Shown here: piece after piece, positions 7,839-16,524 of the stretch
Position numbering within the stretch: the first letter of the stretch is position 1
How the letters are laid out: the number at the start of each line of letters is the position of its first letter
Source of the DNA: Rhizobiales bacterium 62-17
GTDB taxonomy: Bacteria; Pseudomonadota; Alphaproteobacteria; Rhizobiales; Beijerinckiaceae
DNA length: 64,000 nucleotides
NCBI GenBank assembly: GCA_001898965.1
Contig: MKVW01000004.1
Coordinates: forward strand, 672,180-736,179
Reading direction: 5' to 3'
Notes under the pieces: model-generated
What the model was told of the DNA's origin: nothing
The model's database searches: none
What the model saw: only the letters and a program-made list of their open reading frames with translations
Program-made: the position numbers and the translations under genes

Positions 7839-8420
7839 TCAGAACGGGTTCCAGGTCGATTGTTCGGTGAACTTCAGGTAGCCGAGGTTGACGCCAAGGC
7901 GCGCGCCGACGCCGGTGCGGATCGGCGCCACGACCACTCCGTCGGCGACCAGAGCGGTCATGCCGAAGCCGCCGATGAAATAGGCCGAACCATCGATGCC
8001 GCCGTAGCGGCGGTAGATCGCCTGGGTACTCGGCAGGTTGTAGACCAGCATCATGGTGCGCGCGCCCTCGGCGCCCGCATCGAAACCGACCGACGGCCCC
8101 TGCCAATAGATTTTCTGATCCCCGGCATTGCGGGTGTACATCGTGCCCTCGCCATAGCGGGCACCGGCGACGAAAGCGCCACTCGCCTCCTGGCCCAGCA
8201 CATAGGCATTGGGCTGGCCCCAGCGGCGGGTCGCTTCCTCGACCACCGAAGCGAGGCCCCGGGAAATCGTGCCGAAGAAGCGGTGGCCGCTGTCGAGCAG
8301 CTCATGCGGCTGGAATTGCTGCGGACGCTCCTGCGCCAGCGCGCCAAGCGGGCTCAGCCCGACGGCCGACCCGGCGGCCAGAGCGGTCATGAAATCCCTG
8401 CGCGAAATCGTGTTGCGCAT
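7839..8420 (-). CDS. eipA: EipA-type envelope protein (DUF1134)
   Basis: 193 residues. The N-terminus has a Tat-like SRRDFM followed by ALAAGSAVGLSPLGALAQ, so the protein is exported to the periplasm. The mature part matches the DUF1134 fold: YVLGQEASGAFVAGARYGEG, then YWQGPSVGFDAGAEGAR, then a Gly-rich end (GGIDGSAYFIGGFG, GVGARLGVNLGYLKFT). EipA in Brucella is a small beta-barrel periplasmic protein needed for envelope integrity. It is transcribed leftward from the 355-nt region shared with the amidohydrolase gene. Confidence 0.8.
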   Translation of the reverse strand: MRNTISRRDFMTALAAGSAVGLSPLGALAQERPQQFQPHELLDSGHRFFGTISRGLASVVEEATRRWGQPNAYVLGQEASGAFVAGARYGEGTMYTRNAGDQKIYWQGPSVGFDAGAEGARTMMLVYNLPSTQAIYRRYGGIDGSAYFIGGFGMTALVADGVVVAPIRTGVGARLGVNLGYLKFTEQSTWNPF

Positions 8421-8775
8421 TGTCGTCCCTCATCTTTGCCGGACATTCGGCCCGCATATTTCAGGGCTGATTCCGGTGAAACTGCGGTCGAATTATGCTG
8501 CGCCCAAGGCCAGGCGCGCTGGCCCGTGGCCTCCCGCAGACTGCCCCACCATAGTTAATGAAACCTTGCCATTTTAGCGGGCAACTGCCGCTAAATCATC
8601 GGTCTGAACTATTTCTCGTACCTCGCCCTGCGGCTCCAAAGACCGTTTCCGATCCCGAAACGATGCGCTATAGCAGCCCGCGACCTCGGCGAACCGACCC
8701 GCACCGGCAAGCCGCAACCGCCACGCACCAACCATCAGGCTGGGCGATATCGGCACCTAGGAGGATAACGTTCCC
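8421..8775. other. Intergenic region between divergent eipA and amidohydrolase genes
   Basis: This 355-nt region has no supported gene. It must hold the promoters of both divergent genes. The only clear element is an AGGAGG (8759-8764), 11 nt before the amidohydrolase ATG. I see no repeat or RNA structure of note. Confidence 0.5.
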
Positions 8776-9792
8776 ATGCGGTATATTGACTGTTTCAACC
8801 ATTTCTTCCCGCAGAACCTGTGGGACAAGATGCTGTCCACGCCCGGTGCTGCCGCCGATATCGGCTCGCGCATGCGCGGCATTCCGGCGATCTACGATCT
8901 CGATCGGCGCAAGCAGGTCTGCGATCAGTTCCGCGCCAAGCAGGACTATACCCAGGTCATTTCCCTCGGCATGCCGCCGCTGGAAGCGCTCGGCACCCCC
9001 GAACAGGTCGAGGAATTCGCCAAGCTCGGCAATGACGGCATGGCCGACCTGTGCGCCAAGGAAAAGGATTACTTCTGCGGCTGGCTCGCCTCGCTGCCGA
9101 TGAACTCACCCAACGCCGCCAAGGAATTGGAACGCGCCTTCAAGAATGGCGCCTGCGGCGTGCAGATCCATTCCAACATCAACGGCAAGCCGCTCGACGA
9201 AGCCGAATTCCGTCCGGTCTTCGAAGTCGCCGAAAAGCATAACAAGATGGTCTTCATCCATCCCTCGCGCGGCGCTTACGATCTCGCCGACTACAAGACC
9301 GAAAAGAAGTCGAAGTACGAAATCTGGTGGACCTTCGGCTGGCCCTACGAAACCTCGGTCGCCATGGCGCGCCTGGTGTTCGGCGGCGTGATGGACGAAT
9401 TCCCCAAGCTGAAAGTGCTGGCGCATCATCTGGGTGCCATGGTGCCCTATTTCGAAGGCCGCGTCGGCCCGGGCTGGGATCAGCTCGGCAACCGCACCAC
9501 CGACGAAGACTACAAGACCTTGCTGAAGAACATGAAGCGTCGCCCGCTCGACTACTTCAAGGACTTCTACGCCGACACAGCCGTGTTCGGCTCGAAGGCG
9601 GCGACCGATTGCGGCCTCGCCTTCTATGGCCCCGATCGCGCCATGTTCGCGTCCGATTGCCCGTTCGATCCGGAGAAAGGCCCCGGCTATATCCGCGAGA
9701 CGATCGCCATCATGGAAGAGCTCAACATGAGCCAGGCCGACAAAGAGAAGATCTGCTTCAAGAACGCGCAGACCCATCTCGGCATCAAGTAA
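8776..9792 (+). CDS. Amidohydrolase (ACMSD / amidohydrolase-2 family)
   Basis: 338 residues. The protein has the TIM-barrel amidohydrolase-2 layout of ACMSD and gamma-resorcylate decarboxylase: an N-terminal metal-site strand, GVQIHSNINGKPLD, VFIHPSRG, KVLAHHLGAMVPYFEGR and a late FASDCPFDPEKG that carries the catalytic Asp. The usual N-terminal HxH metal pair is read here as FNH (residues 7-9, MRYIDCFNHFF), so the first His is missing while the second is kept. Members decarboxylate or hydrolyse ring acids with zinc or manganese. A very strong AGGAGG precedes it. It is followed by a terminator and a Bug binding protein, which suggests a link to uptake and breakdown of an organic acid. Confidence 0.8.
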   Translation: MRYIDCFNHFFPQNLWDKMLSTPGAAADIGSRMRGIPAIYDLDRRKQVCDQFRAKQDYTQVISLGMPPLEALGTPEQVEEFAKLGNDGMADLCAKEKDYFCGWLASLPMNSPNAAKELERAFKNGACGVQIHSNINGKPLDEAEFRPVFEVAEKHNKMVFIHPSRGAYDLADYKTEKKSKYEIWWTFGWPYETSVAMARLVFGGVMDEFPKLKVLAHHLGAMVPYFEGRVGPGWDQLGNRTTDEDYKTLLKNMKRRPLDYFKDFYADTAVFGSKAATDCGLAFYGPDRAMFASDCPFDPEKGPGYIRETIAIMEELNMSQADKEKICFKNAQTHLGIK

Positions 9793-9829
9793 ATCGATCC
9801 ATTCACTCTGCATTGCGCGGAGCACGACA

Positions 9830-9867
9830 ACGCCCGGCCAAAAGCCGGGCGTTTGCTTTTTTGCTTA
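9830..9867 (+). terminator. Rho-independent terminator
   Basis: ACGCCCGGC (9830-9838), loop CAAAA, GCCGGGCGT (9844-9852), followed by TTGCTTTTTTGCTT. A perfect 9-bp GC-rich stem with a T-run ends the amidohydrolase transcript. Confidence 0.9.
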
Positions 9868-9929
9868 TTGCACCGGTTGCTTTTCGCGTGCAGGTTCATC
9901 GATGGAGAGGGCATATCGGGAGGGACCAC

Positions 9930-10898
9930 ATGCGCAAGCGCCAACGCGCTTCGACGATCGCCGTCATCGCTTTGCTGGCATCGATGGCTGCAATCACATC
10001 GGCCTCGGCACAGCAGTTGAAATTCATCGTCGGCACGGCCGCGGGTGGCGCCATCGATGCTTACGTGCGCGTCATCGCCGAGCACATGAGCAAGACGCTG
10101 GGCAAGACCTATATCGTCGAAAGCCGGCCCGGCAATTCGTCAAATCTCGCCGCGCAATATGTCGTCAGCGCCCCCGCCGACGGCACGACGATCATGATCG
10201 GCACGCAGGCGCTGATGGAAATCAATCCGCATGTCTTCAATCATCCACGCTGGTCGCAGTCGGATTATCTGCCCCTCATCAAAGGCGTCGAGGCGCCGCT
10301 GGTCCTCGTCGCCCATCCGAGCGTACCGGCCAAAACCTTCAAGGAATTTCTCGATTGGGCGAAAAGCCGAAGCGGCTTTCTGAGCTATGCCTCTTACAGC
10401 CCCGGCACCCCCTCGCATTTTCTCGGCGCGCTGCTGAACGAGCGCTTCGATCTCAATCTCAACCATGTGCCCTATCGCGGCTCGGCGCCGCAAACCGTCG
10501 ATCTGATCGCCGGTCATGCCTTGTTCGGCTTCACCCAGACGCAATCGGCGGTGCCGAATGTCGAGACGGGCAAGATGCGTGCCTTGGCCGTCACCGGCGA
10601 GAAACGCTTCCCACAATTGCCTGACACGCCGACCTTCGCCGAATTGGGGTATCCGGAATTCAACACCGGTATCTGGTTTGGGCTCTTGGTGCGCAAGGAC
10701 ACGCCGCCTGATCTCGTCGAGCCCTTGTTGAAGGCGGCCGTCGCCGCCCATGCCGATCCGGCAGTGCGAAAACTGCTTGAAGCCCAGGGCTTCCTCGTCT
10801 CCGGCCAGACGGGCGAGGGTTTCGCCAAGGCGATCTCGGCTGGCAGCGAGCGCTGGGCCAAGCTGGTGCGCTCGACGGGCTTCAAAGCTGGCGACTAG
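9930..10898 (+). CDS. Bug-type (tripartite tricarboxylate transporter) substrate-binding protein
   Basis: 322 residues from the ATG at 9930, preceded by GGGAGGGA. A signal peptide (ASTIAVIALLASMAAITSASA) precedes a typical Bug core: FIVGTAAGGAIDAYVRV, VESRPGNSSNLAAQYV, APADGTTIMIGT, LNHVPYRGSAPQTVDLIAGH and GKMRALAVTGEKR. These Venus-flytrap proteins bind carboxylates, aromatic acids or related anions in the periplasm. The usual TctA and TctB membrane partners are not adjacent, so this is an orphan. It is separated from the amidohydrolase by a terminator but keeps its orientation. Confidence 0.85.
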   Translation: MRKRQRASTIAVIALLASMAAITSASAQQLKFIVGTAAGGAIDAYVRVIAEHMSKTLGKTYIVESRPGNSSNLAAQYVVSAPADGTTIMIGTQALMEINPHVFNHPRWSQSDYLPLIKGVEAPLVLVAHPSVPAKTFKEFLDWAKSRSGFLSYASYSPGTPSHFLGALLNERFDLNLNHVPYRGSAPQTVDLIAGHALFGFTQTQSAVPNVETGKMRALAVTGEKRFPQLPDTPTFAELGYPEFNTGIWFGLLVRKDTPPDLVEPLLKAAVAAHADPAVRKLLEAQGFLVSGQTGEGFAKAISAGSERWAKLVRSTGFKAGD

Positions 10899-10927
10899 AG
10901 CAAATCACGTTTCGGTAGAAATGAGCT

Positions 10928-11377
10928 TCAAGTGCCGTCGAGCACCTGCATGAACTGGCCGTCTGCGGTTTCGATCGCAGGAGCAAAATCCATATTCAGG
11001 AGCGACCCGAAAATCATCAGGATGGCGATGCGCCCGTTGTCGTAATAGCTCGCATCCGCGACCTCGATCTGTTCGGGATCCAGAGACTTCCAAATATTGC
11101 CCGGCTGTCCGGCGAGATCATCGGGCATCAAACCGGACCGCCGATGCACATCGATCATCGGTTCGGTGGCGCTGCTTTTGATCGACGCCACATCGGACAC
11201 GAGACGGGACATGGCGGCGGCCTGCGCGCTCGACGGCCCGTCCCGCTCGGCGCGCACGATGAGGTCAAATTCCTTTTGGAACGCATCAAGGAGAAAACGG
11301 CCGCGCCAATAGGCGCTGAAATATTCGAGCTTGCCGAACGGCGGCAGCTCCAAAACAGGTCGTTGAAAAACCGCCAC
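10928..11377 (-). CDS. Hypothetical protein
   Basis: 149 residues from the GTG at 11377, chosen because GGAAGGAG lies 7 nt upstream; the frame continues nine codons further. It begins MAVFQRPVLELPPFGKLEYF and has a compact mixed alpha/beta composition with no signal peptide or membrane helix. A conserved-looking C-terminal segment (VADASYYDNGRIAILMIFG) contains the longest hydrophobic stretch. I do not recognise the family. It converges on the upstream Bug gene. Confidence 0.6.
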   Translation of the reverse strand: MAVFQRPVLELPPFGKLEYFSAYWRGRFLLDAFQKEFDLIVRAERDGPSSAQAAAMSRLVSDVASIKSSATEPMIDVHRRSGLMPDDLAGQPGNIWKSLDPEQIEVADASYYDNGRIAILMIFGSLLNMDFAPAIETADGQFMQVLDGT

Positions 11378-11566
11378 GGCCGATCTCCTTCCAGTCCCGC
11401 CCATCTGCCGGGCGTGAAGCGAGCCCTCTTAACCTGCCACTTTGGCGGGTTTCAGACAGCGTTTTTGATGCCGTTATCGACCGGGCCTTAAAACGTGATG
11501 CGAAATCAGCCGATTGGCAGGATCCACCTGCGCTTTCACCGATGGACCGCCCCGACAAAGGCAACG

Positions 11567-11588
11567 GGGGATAATGTGGATTATCCCC
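11567..11588. promoter_or_regulatory. Perfect inverted repeat upstream of gapR
   Basis: GGGGATAA (11567-11574), spacer TGTGGA, TTATCCCC (11581-11588). The spacer plus right arm also reads TGTGGATTA, one base from a DnaA box. It lies about 105 nt before the gapR start. It could be an operator or mRNA hairpin. The remainder of 11405-11692 holds no supported gene. Confidence 0.35.
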
Positions 11589-11692
11589 AGCCGGGCGTTG
11601 ACGCGTGGCCTGTGGAAACGGCAACGTCATCGGCCAAATGGCGTCAGGTCTCTCGGGCGTTGGCGCCGCACATTTCCAGTTCAGAGTAGGTC

Positions 11693-11941
11693 ATGGACGA
11701 CACTTCCGGCGTCAACGGTTCGCATCTTCGTTCCTTCATCGAGCGCATCGAGCGCCTGGAAGAGGAGAAACGGACGATTTCCGACGACATCAAAGAGGTT
11801 TACGCCGAGGCCAAAGGCACCGGCTTCGACATCAAGATCATGCGCAAGATCGTCTCGCTGCGCCGGCAGGAAGTGAACAAGCGCAAGGAAGAGGCCGAGA
11901 TTCTCGATCTCTATCTCAACGCGCTCGGCATGGTCGAATAA
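11693..11941 (+). CDS. gapR: GapR nucleoid-associated protein (DUF2312)
   Basis: 82 residues, the full family length. Hallmarks are [58 protein letters not shown] and [10 protein letters not shown]. GapR is a coiled-coil tetramer that clamps overtwisted, AT-rich DNA ahead of replication forks and is needed for chromosome replication in Caulobacter. It has its own promoter region and stands alone, with the ABC operon converging from the right 10 nt later. The SD is weak (GAGTAGG). Confidence 0.95.
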   Translation: MDDTSGVNGSHLRSFIERIERLEEEKRTISDDIKEVYAEAKGTGFDIKIMRKIVSLRRQEVNKRKEEAEILDLYLNALGMVE

Positions 11942-11951
11942 GACGTTCCGC

Positions 11952-12728
11952 CTAGCGCGCCCGGCGCGCAACATAGCCGAGCACCGCATTGCAGGCGCCG
12001 GCGATGATGAAGACGATGATCAGCAGCGCATAGAGCGTCGGAATATCGAAGCGCTGATAGATCGTGTTGACCATATAGCCCAATCCCTGATTGGACAGCT
12101 TCGTTTCCGCCAAGAGCACCGTGATCAAGGCATTGCCGAGACCGAGACGAATGCCGGTCAGCACCGGAATGCGCATGGCCGGCAGATAGATTTTCGTCGC
12201 CATCTGCCACGGCGTCGCCCGGAACGAACGGCCGACGCGGATGATCACCTTATCGATCTGGCGCATGCCCGCCGCCGTCGACAGCGCCACGGCAAAAAAG
12301 CTCGCCAGCGCGCCAAGCGCGATCTTTGAGGCAAGCCCCACGCCGAACCACATGATCATGATCGGAAAGAGAATGATGCGCGGCGTCGGCGAGAAGTAAT
12401 AAAGATAGGGCTCGAAGGCGGCACCGAGAAAACGGTTGGCACCCAGCAGAATGCCGATGACGACGCCCGCGAACGTGCCGATGCATAGCGCCGCCGCCGC
12501 TTCCAGCAACGTCACCTGCAGATTGGCCCAGAACGCCGGGTTGACCAGCAGCCTGAACAGCGCCTGCGCGATCGACACCAGCGAGGGAATGATGTCGGCG
12601 AAGAACCAGCCCGAACGCGACAGGAATTCCCAGACGGCGACGAAGGCGAAAATCACCACCAGGCGCACATAGAACACCTGGCGCGTTTCGCGCCGTTCGC
12701 GCACCTTGCGCGGGACGGGAGCGGCCAT
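11952..12728 (-). CDS. ABC transporter permease (NitT/TauT type)
   Basis: 258 residues, about six membrane helices, with the EAA-type cytoplasmic loop visible as GRSFRATPWQMATKIYLPAM. The N-terminal helix is FYVRLVVIFAFVAVWEFLS. The start ATG at 12728 lies 2 nt after the stop of the preceding permease, so translation is coupled. A long open extension upstream of this ATG is a shadow of that permease. It is the last gene of a three-gene leftward operon (ATPase, permease, permease). Two different permeases imply a heterodimeric channel. The substrate is unknown; family relatives import nitrate, taurine, sulfonates, pyrimidine precursors or aromatic acids. Confidence 0.85.
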   Translation of the reverse strand: MAAPVPRKVRERRETRQVFYVRLVVIFAFVAVWEFLSRSGWFFADIIPSLVSIAQALFRLLVNPAFWANLQVTLLEAAAALCIGTFAGVVIGILLGANRFLGAAFEPYLYYFSPTPRIILFPIMIMWFGVGLASKIALGALASFFAVALSTAAGMRQIDKVIIRVGRSFRATPWQMATKIYLPAMRIPVLTGIRLGLGNALITVLLAETKLSNQGLGYMVNTIYQRFDIPTLYALLIIVFIIAGACNAVLGYVARRAR

Positions 12729-12730
12729 GG

Positions 12731-13507
12731 TCAACGCGCCGGTTGCAGCCATTTTTCGACCCATTCGAGAATGATGAAAAAGATCATGCTGATGCCGATG
12801 ACGAAGCCGATGCTCGCATAGGTGCCAGGCATGTCGTAGCGCTCGGCCAGATCGTTGATGAGCTGGCCGAGACCGCCGAGATTGACGAGGAATTCCACGC
12901 CGATCACCGCGATGACGCAGAAGGTCCAGCCCAGGCGAATGCCGGTGAAGATCGACGGGATCGCCGACGGAAAGAGAATCTTCCAGAACATCTGCGCTTC
13001 GCTGAGGTTCAAGCTCTTGCCGACGTTGATGAGCACGCTGCGCGTCTCCGACAGACCTTCCACGGTCTTGAGCACGATCGGCGCCAGGCCATAAGCAAAG
13101 GCGATGACGATGACCGTCATGGAACCGCGACCGAACAACACCATGAACAGCGGATAGGCCAGAACGATCGGCGCCGCGGCCAGCGCCGCCACCCAATCTT
13201 CCAGCGCCCGGCGCAGGATGTTGAAGCGATAGAGAAGCACGCCCAGCGGTACGCCGACGGCAATACAGGCAAAGCCCGCCGTCAGCACTTCGAAGGCCGA
13301 CGTGCCGGTGCGTTCGATGACGCCTTCCTCGGCGACGATGCGCTCGAAAGCGGCCAGCACTTCGCTCGGCAACGGAATGATATAGCGGTTGAGGACGCCG
13401 ATCCGCAGCAGCACCTCGAAGATCACGCCCACGGCCACGATGGTCAGGGCGCCAACCGTCAGAGGAAACCACCGCGTCGCCGTCAGCGGCGCACGACGAT
13501 CAGCCAC
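12731..13507 (-). CDS. ABC transporter permease (NitT/TauT type)
   Basis: 258 residues from the GTG at 13507. It overlaps the end of the ATPase gene by 8 nt (GTGGCTGA), a typical coupling arrangement that decides this start. Six helices are visible. The conserved loop is GKSLNLSEAQMFWKILFPSA followed by IPSIFTGIRLGWTF. It pairs with the downstream permease to form the membrane channel of the importer. About 40% of the two permease sequences look alike by eye, consistent with ancient duplication. Confidence 0.85.
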   Translation of the reverse strand: MADRRAPLTATRWFPLTVGALTIVAVGVIFEVLLRIGVLNRYIIPLPSEVLAAFERIVAEEGVIERTGTSAFEVLTAGFACIAVGVPLGVLLYRFNILRRALEDWVAALAAAPIVLAYPLFMVLFGRGSMTVIVIAFAYGLAPIVLKTVEGLSETRSVLINVGKSLNLSEAQMFWKILFPSAIPSIFTGIRLGWTFCVIAVIGVEFLVNLGGLGQLINDLAERYDMPGTYASIGFVIGISMIFFIILEWVEKWLQPAR

Positions 13508-14363
13508 GGCGACGATCCGCACGCGCCACCTGCTCGCTTTCCTGCATGCCGCGGCTCGCCTCTTCACGCAGGTCGTTCCAGATGTCGGCGACATGGCGAC
13601 CGAACGCATCGCTGCCGACCACGTCGGACGTGCGCGGCCGTGCCAGATCGATATCGGCGATCCGCTTCACCTTACCCGGGCGATAGGTCATGACGACGAT
13701 GCGATCGGACAATTGCACCGCTTCCGTCAGATTGTGCGTGATCAGCAGGGTCGTCTGCTTCAGCTCCTGCTGAATCTGGGTGATCTTGTCGCCGAGCAGC
13801 AGGCGCGTCTGCTCATCGAGCGCCGCGAAAGGCTCATCCATCAGGAGAATACGCGGATTGGAGACCAGCGTGCGCGCGATCGACACGCGCTGCTTCATGC
13901 CGCCAGAGAGTTGCGAAGGATAGCGCTTCTCGAAACCATCAAGACCGACCATGCCGATGAAGTGACGGGCGCGATCGTAACGTTCCGACTTGGCGACGCC
14001 GCGCAATTCAAGCGGAAAGGCAACATTGTCGATGACGCTGCGCCAGGGGAACGTCGACTCTTCTTGAAACACCATGCCGACGGCTGGATGCGGCCCGGCT
14101 ATACGTTCGCCGTCGATGCGCACGTCGCCGCCATACTCGCCCAACATGCCGCCAATGATGTTGAAGAGCGTCGATTTTCCGCAGCCTGACGGCCCGATGA
14201 CGGCGACGAACTCGCCTGGTTTGACGTCGAAGGAAACATGATCGACCGCGGTGACCGCCTCCTCGGCATCGCCGAAGGTTTTGTAGACGTCATCGATGAT
14301 CAATACCGGCTTATCCGCGTCGAGGCTCACGCCAGGCCGCGTCGCTGTTTGCACAGATCCCAT
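13500..14363 (-). CDS. ABC transporter ATP-binding protein (NitT/TauT type)
   Basis: 287 residues. Walker A is GPSGCGKST, the Q-loop [10 protein letters not shown], the signature LSGGMKQR, Walker [13 protein letters not shown], and the switch His is in [10 protein letters not shown]. The C-terminal [16 protein letters not shown] is characteristic of SsuB/TauB/NrtD-like ATPases. It heads the operon with two permeases. No periplasmic binding protein gene flanks the operon, so the receptor must be encoded elsewhere. The ATG at 14363 has GGGAAGGG upstream. Confidence 0.9.
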   Translation of the reverse strand: MGSVQTATRPGVSLDADKPVLIIDDVYKTFGDAEEAVTAVDHVSFDVKPGEFVAVIGPSGCGKSTLFNIIGGMLGEYGGDVRIDGERIAGPHPAVGMVFQEESTFPWRSVIDNVAFPLELRGVAKSERYDRARHFIGMVGLDGFEKRYPSQLSGGMKQRVSIARTLVSNPRILLMDEPFAALDEQTRLLLGDKITQIQQELKQTTLLITHNLTEAVQLSDRIVVMTYRPGKVKRIADIDLARPRTSDVVGSDAFGRHVADIWNDLREEASRGMQESEQVARADRRRG

Positions 14364-14498
14364 CGGACGACAGTTCCCTTCCCAGAATTATTCGATGTCT
14401 AATCTTTTTTATTGAGTTACAAAATTATGCGCTGAGGTCAATAGCTCAAATTGCCCTCATCAGTGTATCACAATCAAGCGATGGCTTCAGCGCAACTT

Positions 14499-16292
14499 TC
14501 AGTTCGCGCGCGCAGTATCCGCTTCGGCACGACGGCCAACGGTCGAGGCCATGTTGTCGGACGTTTCCGCCTGCACCGGGATCGGCGGTCCGAACATCGC
14601 CGCTTTCAAATCGTTGCGCGACGACGCGCGCAACGGCGCCACGGTGGAACCGACGAGGCTCGAGACCGGCGCCTGCGAAATGCTGGCGGGCGACAGCAGC
14701 GACGAGAAATTGGAACGATCGAGCCGGGCGGCCGAGAGCGGTGCTGGATGCGCATCGCGCGCCGCGCGTACGCCGACCAGACGCGCGACGACGGGCGCGC
14801 TGCGTTGTTGTTGCGGCCGCGCTACGGGCTTGGCCGGATCAGCCTGCAACGGCGCGAAAGCCAGAACGCTGCTGCCCGCATTGGCCGCAACCGGCGTGCC
14901 CTGGGTGATGACGGAAGGCAGGCCCGGCGTCGCCGCCACCTTGCTCGAACCCGTGCCACCGATGAGCGCGGCCAGCGCCTCGCGGGCCGCTGGCCGCGCG
15001 GTGGGCATCGGCACGTCGGTCTTGGTGGCGTCGGCCTTGGCCGGTTCAGCCTTGGCGAGAACGATAAGGCTGGCGGGCCGCTGCGGCGGCAGCGGAACGG
15101 CCGCCATGATCATTGCTTCGACCTGCGTATCCGACGGACGGCGCGGCGGCAGCGGCACGTCGGCGACCTGGATCTCAGCCTGCAGGTCCACCGGTCTGCC
15201 ACGCGGTGCCGGGCCGGTCGGCGCGGCGGCCACCGGCGCGGGAGCGGCAGCGACGGGCGCCGCCTGTTGTTGCGGTTGCGGCGCGGGCTGCGCCGTCGCC
15301 TGGAGCTGCGCCGCGGCGACACGCGACGGGTCGCGACGGGCGGCATCGGAGCGGAAGAACGAGGCGGAGGAACTATCCTCGGCCGGCGCATAGGCGGTTG
15401 CCGGCGGCGTCGCCGCGGCGGTGCGTACCGGCGCCGGCGCGCCACGGCGCGAAGCCACCTGGGTGCGAACCGGAGCGGTATCTTCTTCGTCTTCACCCCA
15501 GCCAAACAGGGTGGCGAAGAAGCCCTTGCTCTGAACCTGGGCCAAGCTCGGCACAAACCCGCCGCCACGCGCCTCGATCTCCGCTCGCGCTTCTTCATAG
15601 CGCGCCATCGGATGGCCATTGGCAGGGATGTGAACGGTCTTGCCGTCGGGGAACAGGCGGGCGAGCTGGTCGTAGCTCATGCGCGGCCAGGCCCGGACGG
15701 AGCCGACATCGAGATGGACGAAAGGCGAATTGGCGGTCGGATAATAGCCGACGCCGCCACGCTGCATGCGCATGGCGGTCTCGCGGATATAGGACATCGG
15801 CACGTCGTCGACGTGGATGTCCATGGCCCGCCCTTGGGTATGCTGGGAATATTCGGCCACGGCGCGCGAACGGCGGCGCAGCATGGAATTGGTCTCGGGC
15901 GAGCGGTAAGCCGACTGCACGCGGATGACGGAACGGGAACCGGCGCCGCGCTGCGCCTCCCAGATCACGTCGAACAGGCGCGGATCCATGGAAATCTGCT
16001 CGTCGCGCCGCCAATCGCGCAGGAACCAGTTCAATTGTTTCAGAACGGTCGGGTCGTAACTGCCGTTGACGCGGAAGGTGGCGGAAATCGTTTCGCCCGT
16101 ATGGGCATGCACCAGATTGATGGTGCGGGTGTCGCCGTTGGCGATGGCCGTCTGAGTCGAACTTGTGGATAGCGCGGTGAGAACGAAAGCAAGCGACCCG
16201 CCGGCCGCAAAAAATTTGAAAAAACGGCGTGATGCCGTGCGGAGGCGCGGGTTCTGCAAAGCCAAACTCACCTTTTCGTCAGACCGAGACAC
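14499..16292 (-). CDS. DUF882 (YcbK-like, peptidase M15-fold) protein with long low-complexity tail
   Basis: 597 residues. A signal/membrane segment (FFKFFAAGGSLAFVLTALS) precedes the DUF882 domain at about 55-215: SAYRSPETN, SQHTQGRAMDIHVDDVP and GGVGYYPTANSPFVHLDVG supply the metal-ligand His and Asp residues of D-Ala-D-Ala carboxypeptidase-like M15 folds. It probably acts on peptidoglycan. From about residue 270 to the end the chain is rich in Pro, Ala, Arg and Gln, with repeated PLPPRRP/PLPPQRP-like motifs that may bind the wall or SH3-like partners. DUF882 proteins are usually far shorter, so the tail is unusual. The GTG start at 16292 lacks a close SD. Confidence 0.8.
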   Translation of the reverse strand: MSRSDEKVSLALQNPRLRTASRRFFKFFAAGGSLAFVLTALSTSSTQTAIANGDTRTINLVHAHTGETISATFRVNGSYDPTVLKQLNWFLRDWRRDEQISMDPRLFDVIWEAQRGAGSRSVIRVQSAYRSPETNSMLRRRSRAVAEYSQHTQGRAMDIHVDDVPMSYIRETAMRMQRGGVGYYPTANSPFVHLDVGSVRAWPRMSYDQLARLFPDGKTVHIPANGHPMARYEEARAEIEARGGGFVPSLAQVQSKGFFATLFGWGEDEEDTAPVRTQVASRRGAPAPVRTAAATPPATAYAPAEDSSSASFFRSDAARRDPSRVAAAQLQATAQPAPQPQQQAAPVAAAPAPVAAAPTGPAPRGRPVDLQAEIQVADVPLPPRRPSDTQVEAMIMAAVPLPPQRPASLIVLAKAEPAKADATKTDVPMPTARPAAREALAALIGGTGSSKVAATPGLPSVITQGTPVAANAGSSVLAFAPLQADPAKPVARPQQQRSAPVVARLVGVRAARDAHPAPLSAARLDRSNFSSLLSPASISQAPVSSLVGSTVAPLRASSRNDLKAAMFGPPIPVQAETSDNMASTVGRRAEADTARAN

Positions 16293-16472
16293 GGTTTGCG
16301 GTCAATCACTCCGCTAACGATGATTGCCCCGGTACGCAGGGTAATACATTGTTAACGCAAGCAAATTGTTACCGAAAACCGTTAACGGCGCGTAACGGTG
16401 CGAGCAATTGCCCGAGATGCGGCGTGACTTTAGTCAATCCGCAGCTCGATGAAAAGGCTTAGAAAACGTGGC

Positions 16473-16507
16473 CATTTTGTGTCGAGAAACGACAACGGCA
16501 CAAAATG
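16473..16507 (-). terminator. Hairpin after galE
   Basis: CATTTTGTG (16473-16481) and CACAAAATG (16499-16507) are perfect 9-bp arms. A smaller nested stem GTCG-AGAAA-CGAC lies within the spacer. It sits 18 nt past the galE stop on the leftward strand and is followed by a short T-rich stretch (GTTTTC). It may be a terminator or 3' stabiliser. Confidence 0.45.
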
Positions 16508-16524
16508 TCATGCTTTTGACGGCC

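Noticed and set aside
9327-9929. N-terminal extension of the Bug receptor frame into the amidohydrolase gene
   Set aside because: It overlaps the amidohydrolase out of frame and crosses a clear terminator. The ATG at 9930 has a strong SD and signal peptide.
12729-13472. Long extension upstream of the second permease at 12728
   Set aside because: It is the out-of-frame shadow of the first permease, so it is not a fusion.
13500-13507. Possible frameshift between ATPase and permease at the 8-nt overlap
   Set aside because: Both proteins are full length and the GTGGCTGA overlap is a common coupling arrangement.
14451-16172. Long rightward open frame opposite the DUF882 gene
   Set aside because: It lacks an SD and known motifs, and its composition (Arg/Gly/His-rich) is typical of antisense frames in GC-rich DNA. 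The leftward frame has clear DUF882 motifs.
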